From: Pseudomonadales bacterium
GTDB lineage: Bacteria > Pseudomonadota > Gammaproteobacteria > Pseudomonadales > Azotimanducaceae
Length of the DNA: 64,000 bases
Assembly (NCBI GenBank): GCA_023300545.1
Contig: JALZVT010000044.1
Coordinates: 53,125-117,124 of the forward strand
Direction: 5' to 3'
The position numbers were made by a program, and so were the translations under genes. This document shows, one piece after another, positions 57,270 to 64,000 of this stretch. Below the pieces are notes generated by a model. It was given only the letters and a program-made list of their open reading frames with translations. It was not told where the DNA came from and made no database searches. Positions within the stretch are counted from its first letter, which is position 1. Each line of letters opens with the position of its first letter.

Positions 57270-58435
57270 TGGGCACCTCCCACTTGCAACGGCGTCGGCG
57301 TTTCGACTATGCGCACTGGAAGACCAGAGGTCACCTGGCCCAGCGGCGTTGTCACCAGTTGGTCACCAAACTCAACACCGCTACGTATCAGCGCGACGTT
57401 TTCATTCTGCCAATCGAGCTCCACGTTTCGGCGCGCGAGAATCCCTTCTTCGACCACGTAGAGAAAGCTGTTCTGGTAAAGGGTTTGAATAGGAACAATC
57501 CGCGCGCTGGCGAGTTGCCGCCCAGACAACGCAGCGGTTACATATTCACCAATCTTTAGGGGTCGTCTGCCGTTGTCAGCGGAAAATGGATTTTCAATTT
57601 TTGCCACCACGTGCAGTTGCCGTGCGGCGCTATCAATAGCACCTTCCGTTCGGACAATTTTCCCCAACCATGATTGGTTTTCACCGAGCTGCGAGACGAT
57701 CTCAACATCGGGTAATTGAACGTCGGCCGCCGCACCTTCGGGCAGATCAAAAAACTTGAGGTCTGCGGTGCGTATTGGCAAACGTACTTCAACAAAATCG
57801 GTGGCGTAGATGTCAGCCAATGCCGTTCCAGAATTCACCACCTGGCCCAAACCAACGCGCTGCTGCAGCACCCGTCCATCGTAGGGGGCGCGTACAGTGG
57901 CGCGTTCAAGATCAAGTTGAGCCTTCAGCAAGCTAGCCTGCGCAGAGGCCAATCGCGCCTTTGCAGAGGCAAGCTGTGGACCGCGCAAAACCAGCGCACT
58001 GGGTTCACCCTCGTTACCAAGACGCTTCCAGTCGCGTGCCGCCTGCTCGCCTCTGGCTTGTTCCTCTTCGATGCTTTGCTGGGCATCGGCTAGGGCAGCC
58101 TGACTTATGCTGACGTTGACCTCAAAGTCGCGCGGGTCGACCACCAACAGCATGTCGCCTTTGCTAAAAAAACCACCAGCAGCAAAGTTATCGCTGACTT
58201 GCAGAATTTGACCACTCACCTGGGCGACCAGTGAAGTTTGGGTACTGGGTTGTACAGTGCCGTAGCTTTCTAGCTGTATTTGATAGGCACTCGGCAACAG
58301 CTCAATCACCTCCACACTCAATGCGCGCACGGGCGGTGGACCACCACGCTGACCTTGGGGCGGGTTTTTGAGAATAGCCCAGGCGATACCGGCTAAAACC
58401 ACCAAAACAATCGCTGCCAACACCAATTTTCTCAC
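57266..58435 (-). CDS. RND efflux periplasmic adaptor (membrane fusion protein)
   Basis: A 389 aa adaptor with one N-terminal hydrophobic segment (residues 4-20), a biotinyl-lipoyl-like start QISGQILQVSDNFA-type region (about 75-105), a coiled-coil hairpin (120-190) and a beta-barrel domain. It bridges the pump and the outer-membrane channel. ATGA overlaps (4 bp) link it to both neighbours, so the three genes are translationally coupled. Confidence 0.92.
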   Translation of the reverse strand: MRKLVLAAIVLVVLAGIAWAILKNPPQGQRGGPPPVRALSVEVIELLPSAYQIQLESYGTVQPSTQTSLVAQVSGQILQVSDNFAAGGFFSKGDMLLVVDPRDFEVNVSISQAALADAQQSIEEEQARGEQAARDWKRLGNEGEPSALVLRGPQLASAKARLASAQASLLKAQLDLERATVRAPYDGRVLQQRVGLGQVVNSGTALADIYATDFVEVRLPIRTADLKFFDLPEGAAADVQLPDVEIVSQLGENQSWLGKIVRTEGAIDSAARQLHVVAKIENPFSADNGRRPLKIGEYVTAALSGRQLASARIVPIQTLYQNSFLYVVEEGILARRNVELDWQNENVALIRSGVEFGDQLVTTPLGQVTSGLPVRIVETPTPLQVGGAQ

Positions 58436-60003
58436 GGCAAAATTTCTCCACCCAATTTCTGCTCACCCTGTACCTGTTGAAGAATGGCTGCCCGCGAGTT
58501 CTGCCTGGGCGCTCGGCCATCGAGCTCATCAAATAGCGCTGCAATGCGCTGATCTTCCTCAGCGTCAAAGGCACCACCCAACGCTCGATTCAGCTGAATA
58601 CGATTCTGCAACTGGGCAGCCGCCAAACGCACGCTTGAGGTCTGCGCATCAAAGGCACGTCGTTGCGATTCGAGCACGGTGGTATAGGCCACCAAACCCG
58701 ATTGGTATTGCTCCAACGCAAGTTCCAGAGCACCGTCGGCATTGCTTTGCGCTCGTTGCGCCGCCTGCAATTGCTCCTGCAGCGCACGCTCCTGACTAAT
58801 GCTGTTTTCAACTTCAGCAAAAGCCGCAAATAGCGTGTCGAGCCACACCGCTTCTGCTTGTTCGACTCGCTCGCGTGCCTGACGTTCCAATGACCTTAAA
58901 CGTCCACCCTGAAACAACGGCTGGGTGATGTCGTTGAGTAACGACCAGGCCAAAGGGCCACCCCCCAATAGTTCGTTAAACGGCGCCTGGGTGTCCGACA
59001 GCGATGCGGTAATCGAAAACGATGGGAACCGTTGCCGATGAGCAACGGCAAGCTGTGCATCAGTTGCCAACAGGTTAAGCCAACTCGATTGCAAATCTGG
59101 GCGCCGGCTGAGCAAGGCCACTGGCAGATCCACCGGCACAGGCGTTGTCAGCACGGGCAGAATCGAAGGTGTTGCCTGACGCCCCGCCGGATAATCCGCC
59201 AACAACAACTCAAGCGCAGCACGCGCCTCAATGGTGGACTGTTGCGCAGCAGCCAGATTGCCACGCTCTTGGTCCACCGTGTTTTGCGCAAGGTAGACAT
59301 CGAGCGCACCGTTGAGACCACTGCGATAGCCGCTCTGCACAATGTCGGCGCTCTCCTGCACACTTTGCAACCGAGCGGCGAACAGAGCTTCAAGCTGAGC
59401 GGCCTCAATAGCCGCAAAATAGCGGCTGGCAACGTTAGCCGCGAGGGACTGCTCAGCACTCACATAATCTGCAAGCTCTGCGGCAAAGGCCAAATTGGCA
59501 GCCCGTTGGGAGGCGCGCAGTTCGCCCCACAAATCGATCTGCCAACTGAGGTTGGCAGACGCGACAAACGCATCAATGGTGTTGGTCGCTGTGGTGGCAA
59601 TACCAATATTGGTTTGCGCACCCGCCACGGTGCGCCGGCGAGTGGAGCGCAATCCGGCTGACAACGTTGGCCAAAGCGCAGCCCCTGCAACCGTGACCCC
59701 ATGACGCCGCTCACGCACCAACGCCCGGTGCTGGCGCAGCGCAAAGTTGTCAGCAAGGCCCTGAGAAACCAACCCCTCAAGCGTGGTCGATGCAAACTGG
59801 CCAAGCCATGGCGATGCCACCGCGGCCGAATCGCCCCCTTGAACCCAGCTCTGCGCGGCATCCACGGGCAGGGAAACCGGGGCCCGGATCACTGACGCAC
59901 ACCCCGCCAGCACGCAGAGAGCGCCACTCAGCGCTCCTCGCAACAGGCCACGAGCCACGCCTTTGACGCTATTGGAGACTAGAATTTTGAGCATCGGGTA
60001 CAT
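58432..60003 (-). CDS. RND efflux outer-membrane lipoprotein channel (NodT/OprM type)
   Basis: A 523 aa TolC-like protein with lipobox LAGC (about Cys34), and repeated helical segments such as NLSWQIDLWGELRASQRAA and PDLQSSWLNLLATDAQLAVA. It forms the outer-membrane duct for the pump. First gene of the operon; the start ATG at 60003 has no clear ribosome site. A near-palindrome (60011-60024) lies just upstream. Confidence 0.92.
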   Translation of the reverse strand: MYPMLKILVSNSVKGVARGLLRGALSGALCVLAGCASVIRAPVSLPVDAAQSWVQGGDSAAVASPWLGQFASTTLEGLVSQGLADNFALRQHRALVRERRHGVTVAGAALWPTLSAGLRSTRRRTVAGAQTNIGIATTATNTIDAFVASANLSWQIDLWGELRASQRAANLAFAAELADYVSAEQSLAANVASRYFAAIEAAQLEALFAARLQSVQESADIVQSGYRSGLNGALDVYLAQNTVDQERGNLAAAQQSTIEARAALELLLADYPAGRQATPSILPVLTTPVPVDLPVALLSRRPDLQSSWLNLLATDAQLAVAHRQRFPSFSITASLSDTQAPFNELLGGGPLAWSLLNDITQPLFQGGRLRSLERQARERVEQAEAVWLDTLFAAFAEVENSISQERALQEQLQAAQRAQSNADGALELALEQYQSGLVAYTTVLESQRRAFDAQTSSVRLAAAQLQNRIQLNRALGGAFDAEEDQRIAALFDELDGRAPRQNSRAAILQQVQGEQKLGGEILP

Positions 60004-60010
60004 ATTAGTA

Positions 60011-60024
60011 AGTGTATACGCACT
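60011..60024. promoter_or_regulatory. Near-palindrome upstream of the RND operon
   Basis: AGTGTATACGCACT pairs AGTG with CACT around a TATACG centre and lies 8 bp before the first efflux gene. It could be an operator, but no regulator gene is adjacent to support this. Confidence 0.3.
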
Positions 60025-60164
60025 GAACCATCAGACCTGTCGCTGAACTGTGAAGTCGTTTGGGCATTGTGTGACCCGCAATTCGCTCAGAAAGTCGAAA
60101 CTTTTGGGCCCATCCGTTAAGGTGCGGCCCCTATCCACCCCTTTACCGAATTGAGGTCTACACC

Positions 60165-60668
60165 ATGAGCGATGTTGTCGCAGTTATCGAAACCAGTCAG
60201 GGCACCATTCGCCTCGATCTCTACCCCACACAGGCACCTGTTACCGTAGCCAACTTTGTCAATCTGGCAACCCGCGGTTACTACAATGGCCTCAGCTTTC
60301 ACCGGGTCATTGCCGACTTTATGGTTCAGGGCGGCTGCCCACAGGGCACTGGCACCGGCGGCCCCGGCTACCAGTTCGAAGACGAATTTGATGCCAGCCT
60401 GCGCCACGACAAGCCCGGTCGCTTCAGCATGGCAAATGCCGGCAAAGGCACCAACGGCTCACAGTTCTTCATCACTCACGTGCCCACCCCGTGGCTCGAT
60501 GACGCACACACCATCTTTGGCGCCGTGCAGAGTGATGCCGATCAGGACGTTGTGAACAAGATTGGCCAGGGTGATTCCATCACTACCGTAACCTTCGAAG
60601 GTGATACCGACGCCGTAGTGGCCGCTCACAGCGATCGCATTGCCGAGTGGAACTCAAAACTGGGTTAA
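60165..60668 (+). CDS. ppiB: Peptidyl-prolyl cis-trans isomerase, cyclophilin type (PpiB-like)
   Basis: A 167 aa cytosolic cyclophilin with no signal peptide. The catalytic signature includes [20 protein letters not shown] and [18 protein letters not shown], split about residues 43-110. It speeds proline isomerisation during folding. ATG at 60165 with GAGG upstream. The next gene yceH starts 71 bp downstream on the same strand. Confidence 0.95.
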   Translation: MSDVVAVIETSQGTIRLDLYPTQAPVTVANFVNLATRGYYNGLSFHRVIADFMVQGGCPQGTGTGGPGYQFEDEFDASLRHDKPGRFSMANAGKGTNGSQFFITHVPTPWLDDAHTIFGAVQSDADQDVVNKIGQGDSITTVTFEGDTDAVVAAHSDRIAEWNSKLG

Positions 60669-60739
60669 CCACACGCAGCTGGCTCACGACGCTGCCTTCT
60701 GGTGTGAAGGCAGCTCGGCTCCGTATCAGGAGAAAACCT

Positions 60740-61465
60740 ATGGACGCTCTGTCCACCATCGAAATGCGAGTGCTTGGTTGCCTGCTGGAAAAAGCAGTGA
60801 CCACGCCCGACCAATACCCACTAACGCTCAACGCCATCATCACAGCGTGCAATCAAAAAAGCAGCCGCGAGCCAATTATGAGCCTCTCACAGGGTGAAGT
60901 TCAGCACGCACTGCGAACCCTTGAAGACAAACTACTGGTTAGCGCTGATCCGAATCTTCGGGGCCGCGTCGAGAAATACCAACAACGCTTCTGCAAAACC
61001 CCTTTTGGCATGTACGAGTTTGATCCCGCGCAATACGCGGTAATGACTGTATTGATGCTGCGCGGACCACAAACCCCGGGCGAACTTAAGACTCGCTGCG
61101 AACGAATGCACGCGTTTGCCGGCCCTGAGGCGGTCGAACAGACCCTACTGTCGCTGCGCGACTGGGACGGCGGTGGCCTGGTGGTGGAATTACCCCGCGA
61201 ACCCAATCGTCGCGACCCAAGTTGGGCACAACGTTTTGGCGAAGGCGCGCAAGACAACCGCGACAGCAAACCGGCAGCGACGCCTCAAGCCCAAGCAGAA
61301 TCTCAGCCTAAGCATGAGCCTGAACTTGAACTGGACCCGGTAACTCCTTCCCTAGCCCCCACGGCCAAAACAGGCAACGGGCTGGATCGCCTAGCGGCCC
61401 TGGAAGACCGCGTGGAAAAGTTGGAAAGCGCCCTGCAAAAACTGCAAGCCGCACTCGGGGAATAA
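60740..61465 (+). CDS. YceH family protein (DUF480)
   Basis: A 241 aa protein of the two-winged-helix DUF480 family: LSTIEMRVLGCLLEKAVTTP, YPLTLNAIITACNQKSSREP and VMTVLMLRGPQTPGELK. The Ala/Pro/Gln-rich linker (about 185-210) leads to a C-terminal coiled coil (RLAALEDRVEKLESALQKLQ). Function unresolved in the family. ATG at 60740 is chosen because AGGAG lies 8 bases upstream; an earlier start at 60647 overlaps ppiB and is unlikely. Confidence 0.9.
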   Translation: MDALSTIEMRVLGCLLEKAVTTPDQYPLTLNAIITACNQKSSREPIMSLSQGEVQHALRTLEDKLLVSADPNLRGRVEKYQQRFCKTPFGMYEFDPAQYAVMTVLMLRGPQTPGELKTRCERMHAFAGPEAVEQTLLSLRDWDGGGLVVELPREPNRRDPSWAQRFGEGAQDNRDSKPAATPQAQAESQPKHEPELELDPVTPSLAPTAKTGNGLDRLAALEDRVEKLESALQKLQAALGE

Positions 61466-61476
61466 CTCGCGTTAAT

Positions 61477-61500
61477 GGGGTCAGAATTAATTCTGACCCC
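61477..61500. repeat. REP-like palindrome, copy 6 (perfect)
   Basis: Perfect palindrome GGGGTCAGAATT / AATTCTGACCCC, 11 bp after the yceH stop and just before the converging hydrolase stop, the same kind of position as copy 4. Confidence 0.85.
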
Positions 61501-61508
61501 GCTCTTTC

Positions 61509-62303
61509 CTAAACCGCGGTGCTACCGGGTGAAAACAGCATGTCGCGCCAGGACCCCGGCTCGCGAAATTTTTCCCAGCTGGCTTTTTTCTGCGCCACGC
61601 GGTCTGCCAACACATAAAGAATAGTGGGGTGCACGGTCATGCCAAGGTGGCTACCTGGCACCTCAATGTTCTCAGCCTGGTCGCTGGCTTGCTCCCGACA
61701 CGCGCGCCAATGCACAACCCCGTCGAGACGGCTGTAAATGGCAGTGGTGGGCACTGGCGGTGCGCTCATACGCTCTTCGCGAGCACGCGCCTTAATCTCT
61801 ACCTGACTCATCTTTGAGGTGCGCTCAAACAGGCGCATGACCAATGGGTTGGTGTGCTGTCCTGACTGAATGGCAAATGGGCTACCCAGCGTGATGACCT
61901 GACGAACCTGATCGGGGTACATCCTGGCAAGCTCCCGGGCGAACACGCCGCCAAGACTGTGGCCAATCAATGTAATCGGCTCATCCGATTTCATCACCAG
62001 TCGATGAAATCGCTTCGACAGCTTATCTATCAGCTCCGGCGACCCCGTGTTGCGGCCCAGCTGCCAGGGCCGGGCGTTGTAACCTATGTGATTCAGATAG
62101 CGACGCAATCCAGCCGTCGACAGATCTGATGCGGTAAACCCGGGCAAGGTAAGAATAGTGTGGCCATCGCCCTCGGGCGCGCTCGCTAGCAACAGAGGCA
62201 AACTCATGCCAAAGGCAGCCACTTCACAGGCCGCCCTCAGCGGCTCGGTGGCTGAGGTCAAAAAGTGGGGGTACGCTCGTGGGCTAGGTTCGCTTGCGGT
62301 CAT
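61509..62303 (-). CDS. Alpha/beta hydrolase (esterase/lipase-like)
   Basis: A 264 aa cytosolic hydrolase with oxyanion LPGF, nucleophile S116 in LIGHSLGGVFA, an acidic residue in YSRLDGVV and His near GSHLGMTV. It is divergent from the WS/DGAT gene across a 333 bp region with PhaR-type boxes, which suggests a link to storage lipid or ester turnover. ATG at 62303 with GGAG upstream. Substrate unknown. Confidence 0.82.
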   Translation of the reverse strand: MTASEPSPRAYPHFLTSATEPLRAACEVAAFGMSLPLLLASAPEGDGHTILTLPGFTASDLSTAGLRRYLNHIGYNARPWQLGRNTGSPELIDKLSKRFHRLVMKSDEPITLIGHSLGGVFARELARMYPDQVRQVITLGSPFAIQSGQHTNPLVMRLFERTSKMSQVEIKARAREERMSAPPVPTTAIYSRLDGVVHWRACREQASDQAENIEVPGSHLGMTVHPTILYVLADRVAQKKASWEKFREPGSWRDMLFSPGSTAV

Positions 62304-62636
62304 GGTCTACTCCGGTGGTACCCGTTTCCGGCTGGGTCCGTTAGTCTCAATCCAGTAATTAACGATCTGGACCGAGCAAATTCAACTGGCGTTATTAATT
62401 ATCGTTCTAGTGCAACCTCCGTGTTGTCACGATGACGTCATCAAATCGCTGTGTACTCGATAATAGCCCTGATTTTAGGTGCAGCGCAGCATTTATTGTT
62501 GCGTTGCAGCAAATTGAGGACAAAAAAGAGCAAAACAGTGCGGTTGATTGCTGCAACGCACAAAAGATTGGCATACAATCGCCATTTGTGCGACGCACAA
62601 TATTTGACCTAACGATTACGAGAGGGGAAAAGCGAA
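62304..62636. promoter_or_regulatory. Control region of WS/DGAT with four PhaR-type boxes
   Basis: Four exact matches to TGCRNYGCASMA lie at 62480-62491 (TGCAGCGCAGCA), 62500-62511 (TGCGTTGCAGCA), 62552-62563 (TGCAACGCACAA) and 62589-62600 (TGCGACGCACAA). The last is part of a perfect inverted repeat TTGTGCG-A-CGCACAA (62586-62600). The second and third are also arms of a 12 bp inverted repeat. A TACAAT at 62574-62579 is a possible -10 element for WS/DGAT and is flanked by the last two boxes. The box consensus is recalled from work on PhaR of Ralstonia eutropha. Confidence 0.6.
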
Positions 62637-64000
62637 GTGTTACAACAACTTAGTCCACTGGACGCCAGTTTCGTATACATGGAATCGCCATCGACTCCGA
62701 TGCATATCGGTAGCCTCGCGATGTATGACGGCACCGACTCGCCAATGGCGCCACTCGATGAACAGAAGATTCTGACCTTCTTTCGCGACCGCCTGAACCA
62801 GTGGCCCAACACCCGCCAGCGGTTGGTGAAAGTGCCCTTTGATGCCGACTACCCCTACTGGATAGAAGATCGAGACTTCGATCTGAGCTACCACATTCGC
62901 CGCATCGGCCTGCCAAGCCCCGCGTCCATCGAAGAATTGCAGCGCCTTGCCTCACGAATCTTTTCCCGCCCGATGGACATGACTCGCCCATTGTGGGAAA
63001 TCTACGTGATCGACGGCCTGGAAAAAATAGAAGGCATGTCATCCGGCAGTTTTGCGCTGCTGGCAAAAACCCACCACGCCGCCGTGGATGGCGCGTCTGG
63101 CATTCACCTGATCGAGCTGCTGCACGATCTGCAAGCCAGCCCCCGCTCATCAGCGCCCAAAGGCGAGCCGAAGATCGCCGACCCCTACCCCAGCGACGCC
63201 GAACTGCTGTTCCGTACGGGCCTGAACAACCTGCGCCAGCCTTTTCGCTTTGCCAAGGCGATCGCCCAGTCGACTGGCGCGATCAGAGAAGGCATCAAAG
63301 GCTTCAAGCCTGGCGAATTGCCATCTCCGCAAATCGTGCCCCGCACCCGCTTCAATGGCCAAGTGTCGTCCCAACGTGTGATGCGCTGGAGCACCTTTCC
63401 CGTCGGCGACATCAGCGCCTTGCGCAAGTCGGTGCCAGACGCGTCCATCAACGACGCCATTTTGACACTGTGCGCCGGCGGTATTCGTAAATATCTCGAA
63501 GCCAAGCAAGAACTCAACAAGCGCTCGCTAATCGCCATGGCACCCATCAACGTGCGCAGCGAAGCAGACGCCGGTTCGCTGGGCAACCAGGTTTCGGCGA
63601 TGTTTGTCCCCATCGGCACCCAGATCGAAGACCCCATTGAACGACTCACCAGCGTGCGTCACGCCACCAAGGCATCCAAAGCACTGGGCACTTCTGTTGG
63701 CGCAAAAATGCTCACTGACTACAGCCGCTTTGTGCCTGCATACACCTCCGCCATGGCCGCACGCCTCCAGTCGAGTATGGCCGCCAGCTCTCAGCCTGTA
63801 TTCAACCTGACCATCACCAACGTACCCGGGCCACAGATACCGCTGTATTCCATGGGCGCTCGCATGACCAACAGCCTGGGCATGGCCCCATTGTCCCAGG
63901 GCATGGGGCTGATCATGCCCATCACCAGCTACTGCGGCGAAATTCATGTCGGCTTTACATCCTGCCGCGACATCGTGCCAGATCCCGACTTTCTAAAAGC
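62637..64000 (+). CDS. Wax ester synthase / diacylglycerol acyltransferase (WS/DGAT), partial
   Basis: Bifunctional acyl-CoA acyltransferase that forms wax esters or triacylglycerols for storage. The visible 454 residues start at GTG 62637 after an AGAGGGG site and begin MLQQLSPLDASFVYMES. The catalytic motif HHxxxDG is intact (H146, H147, D151, G152 in THHAAVDGAS), with PLWE before it and the later INDAIL and LGNQVSAM motifs. It stays open to the window end; the usual length is about 460-475 aa, so only a little is missing. Divergent from an alpha/beta hydrolase. Confidence 0.95.
   Translation, partial: MLQQLSPLDASFVYMESPSTPMHIGSLAMYDGTDSPMAPLDEQKILTFFRDRLNQWPNTRQRLVKVPFDADYPYWIEDRDFDLSYHIRRIGLPSPASIEELQRLASRIFSRPMDMTRPLWEIYVIDGLEKIEGMSSGSFALLAKTHHAAVDGASGIHLIELLHDLQASPRSSAPKGEPKIADPYPSDAELLFRTGLNNLRQPFRFAKAIAQSTGAIREGIKGFKPGELPSPQIVPRTRFNGQVSSQRVMRWSTFPVGDISALRKSVPDASINDAILTLCAGGIRKYLEAKQELNKRSLIAMAPINVRSEADAGSLGNQVSAMFVPIGTQIEDPIERLTSVRHATKASKALGTSVGAKMLTDYSRFVPAYTSAMAARLQSSMAASSQPVFNLTITNVPGPQIPLYSMGARMTNSLGMAPLSQGMGLIMPITSYCGEIHVGFTSCRDIVPDPDFLK

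Overview
The window reads as one contiguous piece of a gammaproteobacterial chromosome, most likely marine or free-living. The first 26 kb follows a conserved gammaproteobacterial housekeeping order on the minus strand: grpE-dnaK-dnaJ-dapB-carA-carB-greA, then rlmE-ftsH-folP-glmM-tpiA-secG-tRNA-Leu(GAG). It continues with hrcA/recN, bamE-rnfH-ratA and smpB-ssrA. An hrcA gene near recN is reminiscent of xanthomonad-type gene order. The TonB receptor, RND pump, TorF-type porin, PEP-CTERM protein and WS/DGAT enzyme all point to a Gram-negative with a complex envelope and neutral-lipid storage. Genus cannot be fixed from the sequence alone.

Layout. 1-26.4 kb: translation, chaperone, arginine/pyrimidine, lysine/cell-wall, folate and secretion genes; an esterase and an MFS transporter sit between grpE and hrcA. 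26.5-32.9 kb: a minus-strand operon with overlapping genes, running ECF sigma factor, membrane anti-sigma factor, lipoprotein subtilase, TorF-type porin, and a 1030-residue lipoprotein made of two tandem 487-residue units. A TonB receptor is divergent from it. 36-49.5 kb: single metabolic genes (FMN glutamate-synthase-like enzyme, serine hydrolase, SUI1/YciH, 5'-nucleotidase-like lipoprotein, methyltransferase, FAD oxidoreductase, patatin, peroxiredoxin, PEP-CTERM/spondin protein, YHS protein plus TAXI-type lipoprotein, D-cysteine desulfhydrase). 49.8-54.1 kb: a lysine-rich AlgP/H1-like protein, a degenerate histidine kinase/receiver hybrid, a membrane hydrolase and rdgC. 54.1-60 kb: a three-gene RND efflux operon. 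60-64 kb: cyclophilin, YceH, an alpha/beta hydrolase and a divergent wax ester synthase/diacylglycerol acyltransferase that runs off the window end.

The strongest leads are: (1) the sigma/anti-sigma/subtilase cassette, in which the periplasmic part of the anti-sigma factor and the prodomain region of the protease share a DSRVR[F/W]VQ motif, suggesting a protease-anti-sigma signalling pair; (2) four matches to the PhaR-type box TGCRNYGCASMA in front of the WS/DGAT gene, suggesting that a polyhydroxyalkanoate-type regulator controls neutral-lipid synthesis; (3) six dispersed copies of a GGGGTCAGAAT/ATTCTGACCCC palindrome, always between genes, that behave like a REP family. No CRISPR array, insertion sequence, prophage or rRNA gene was seen.
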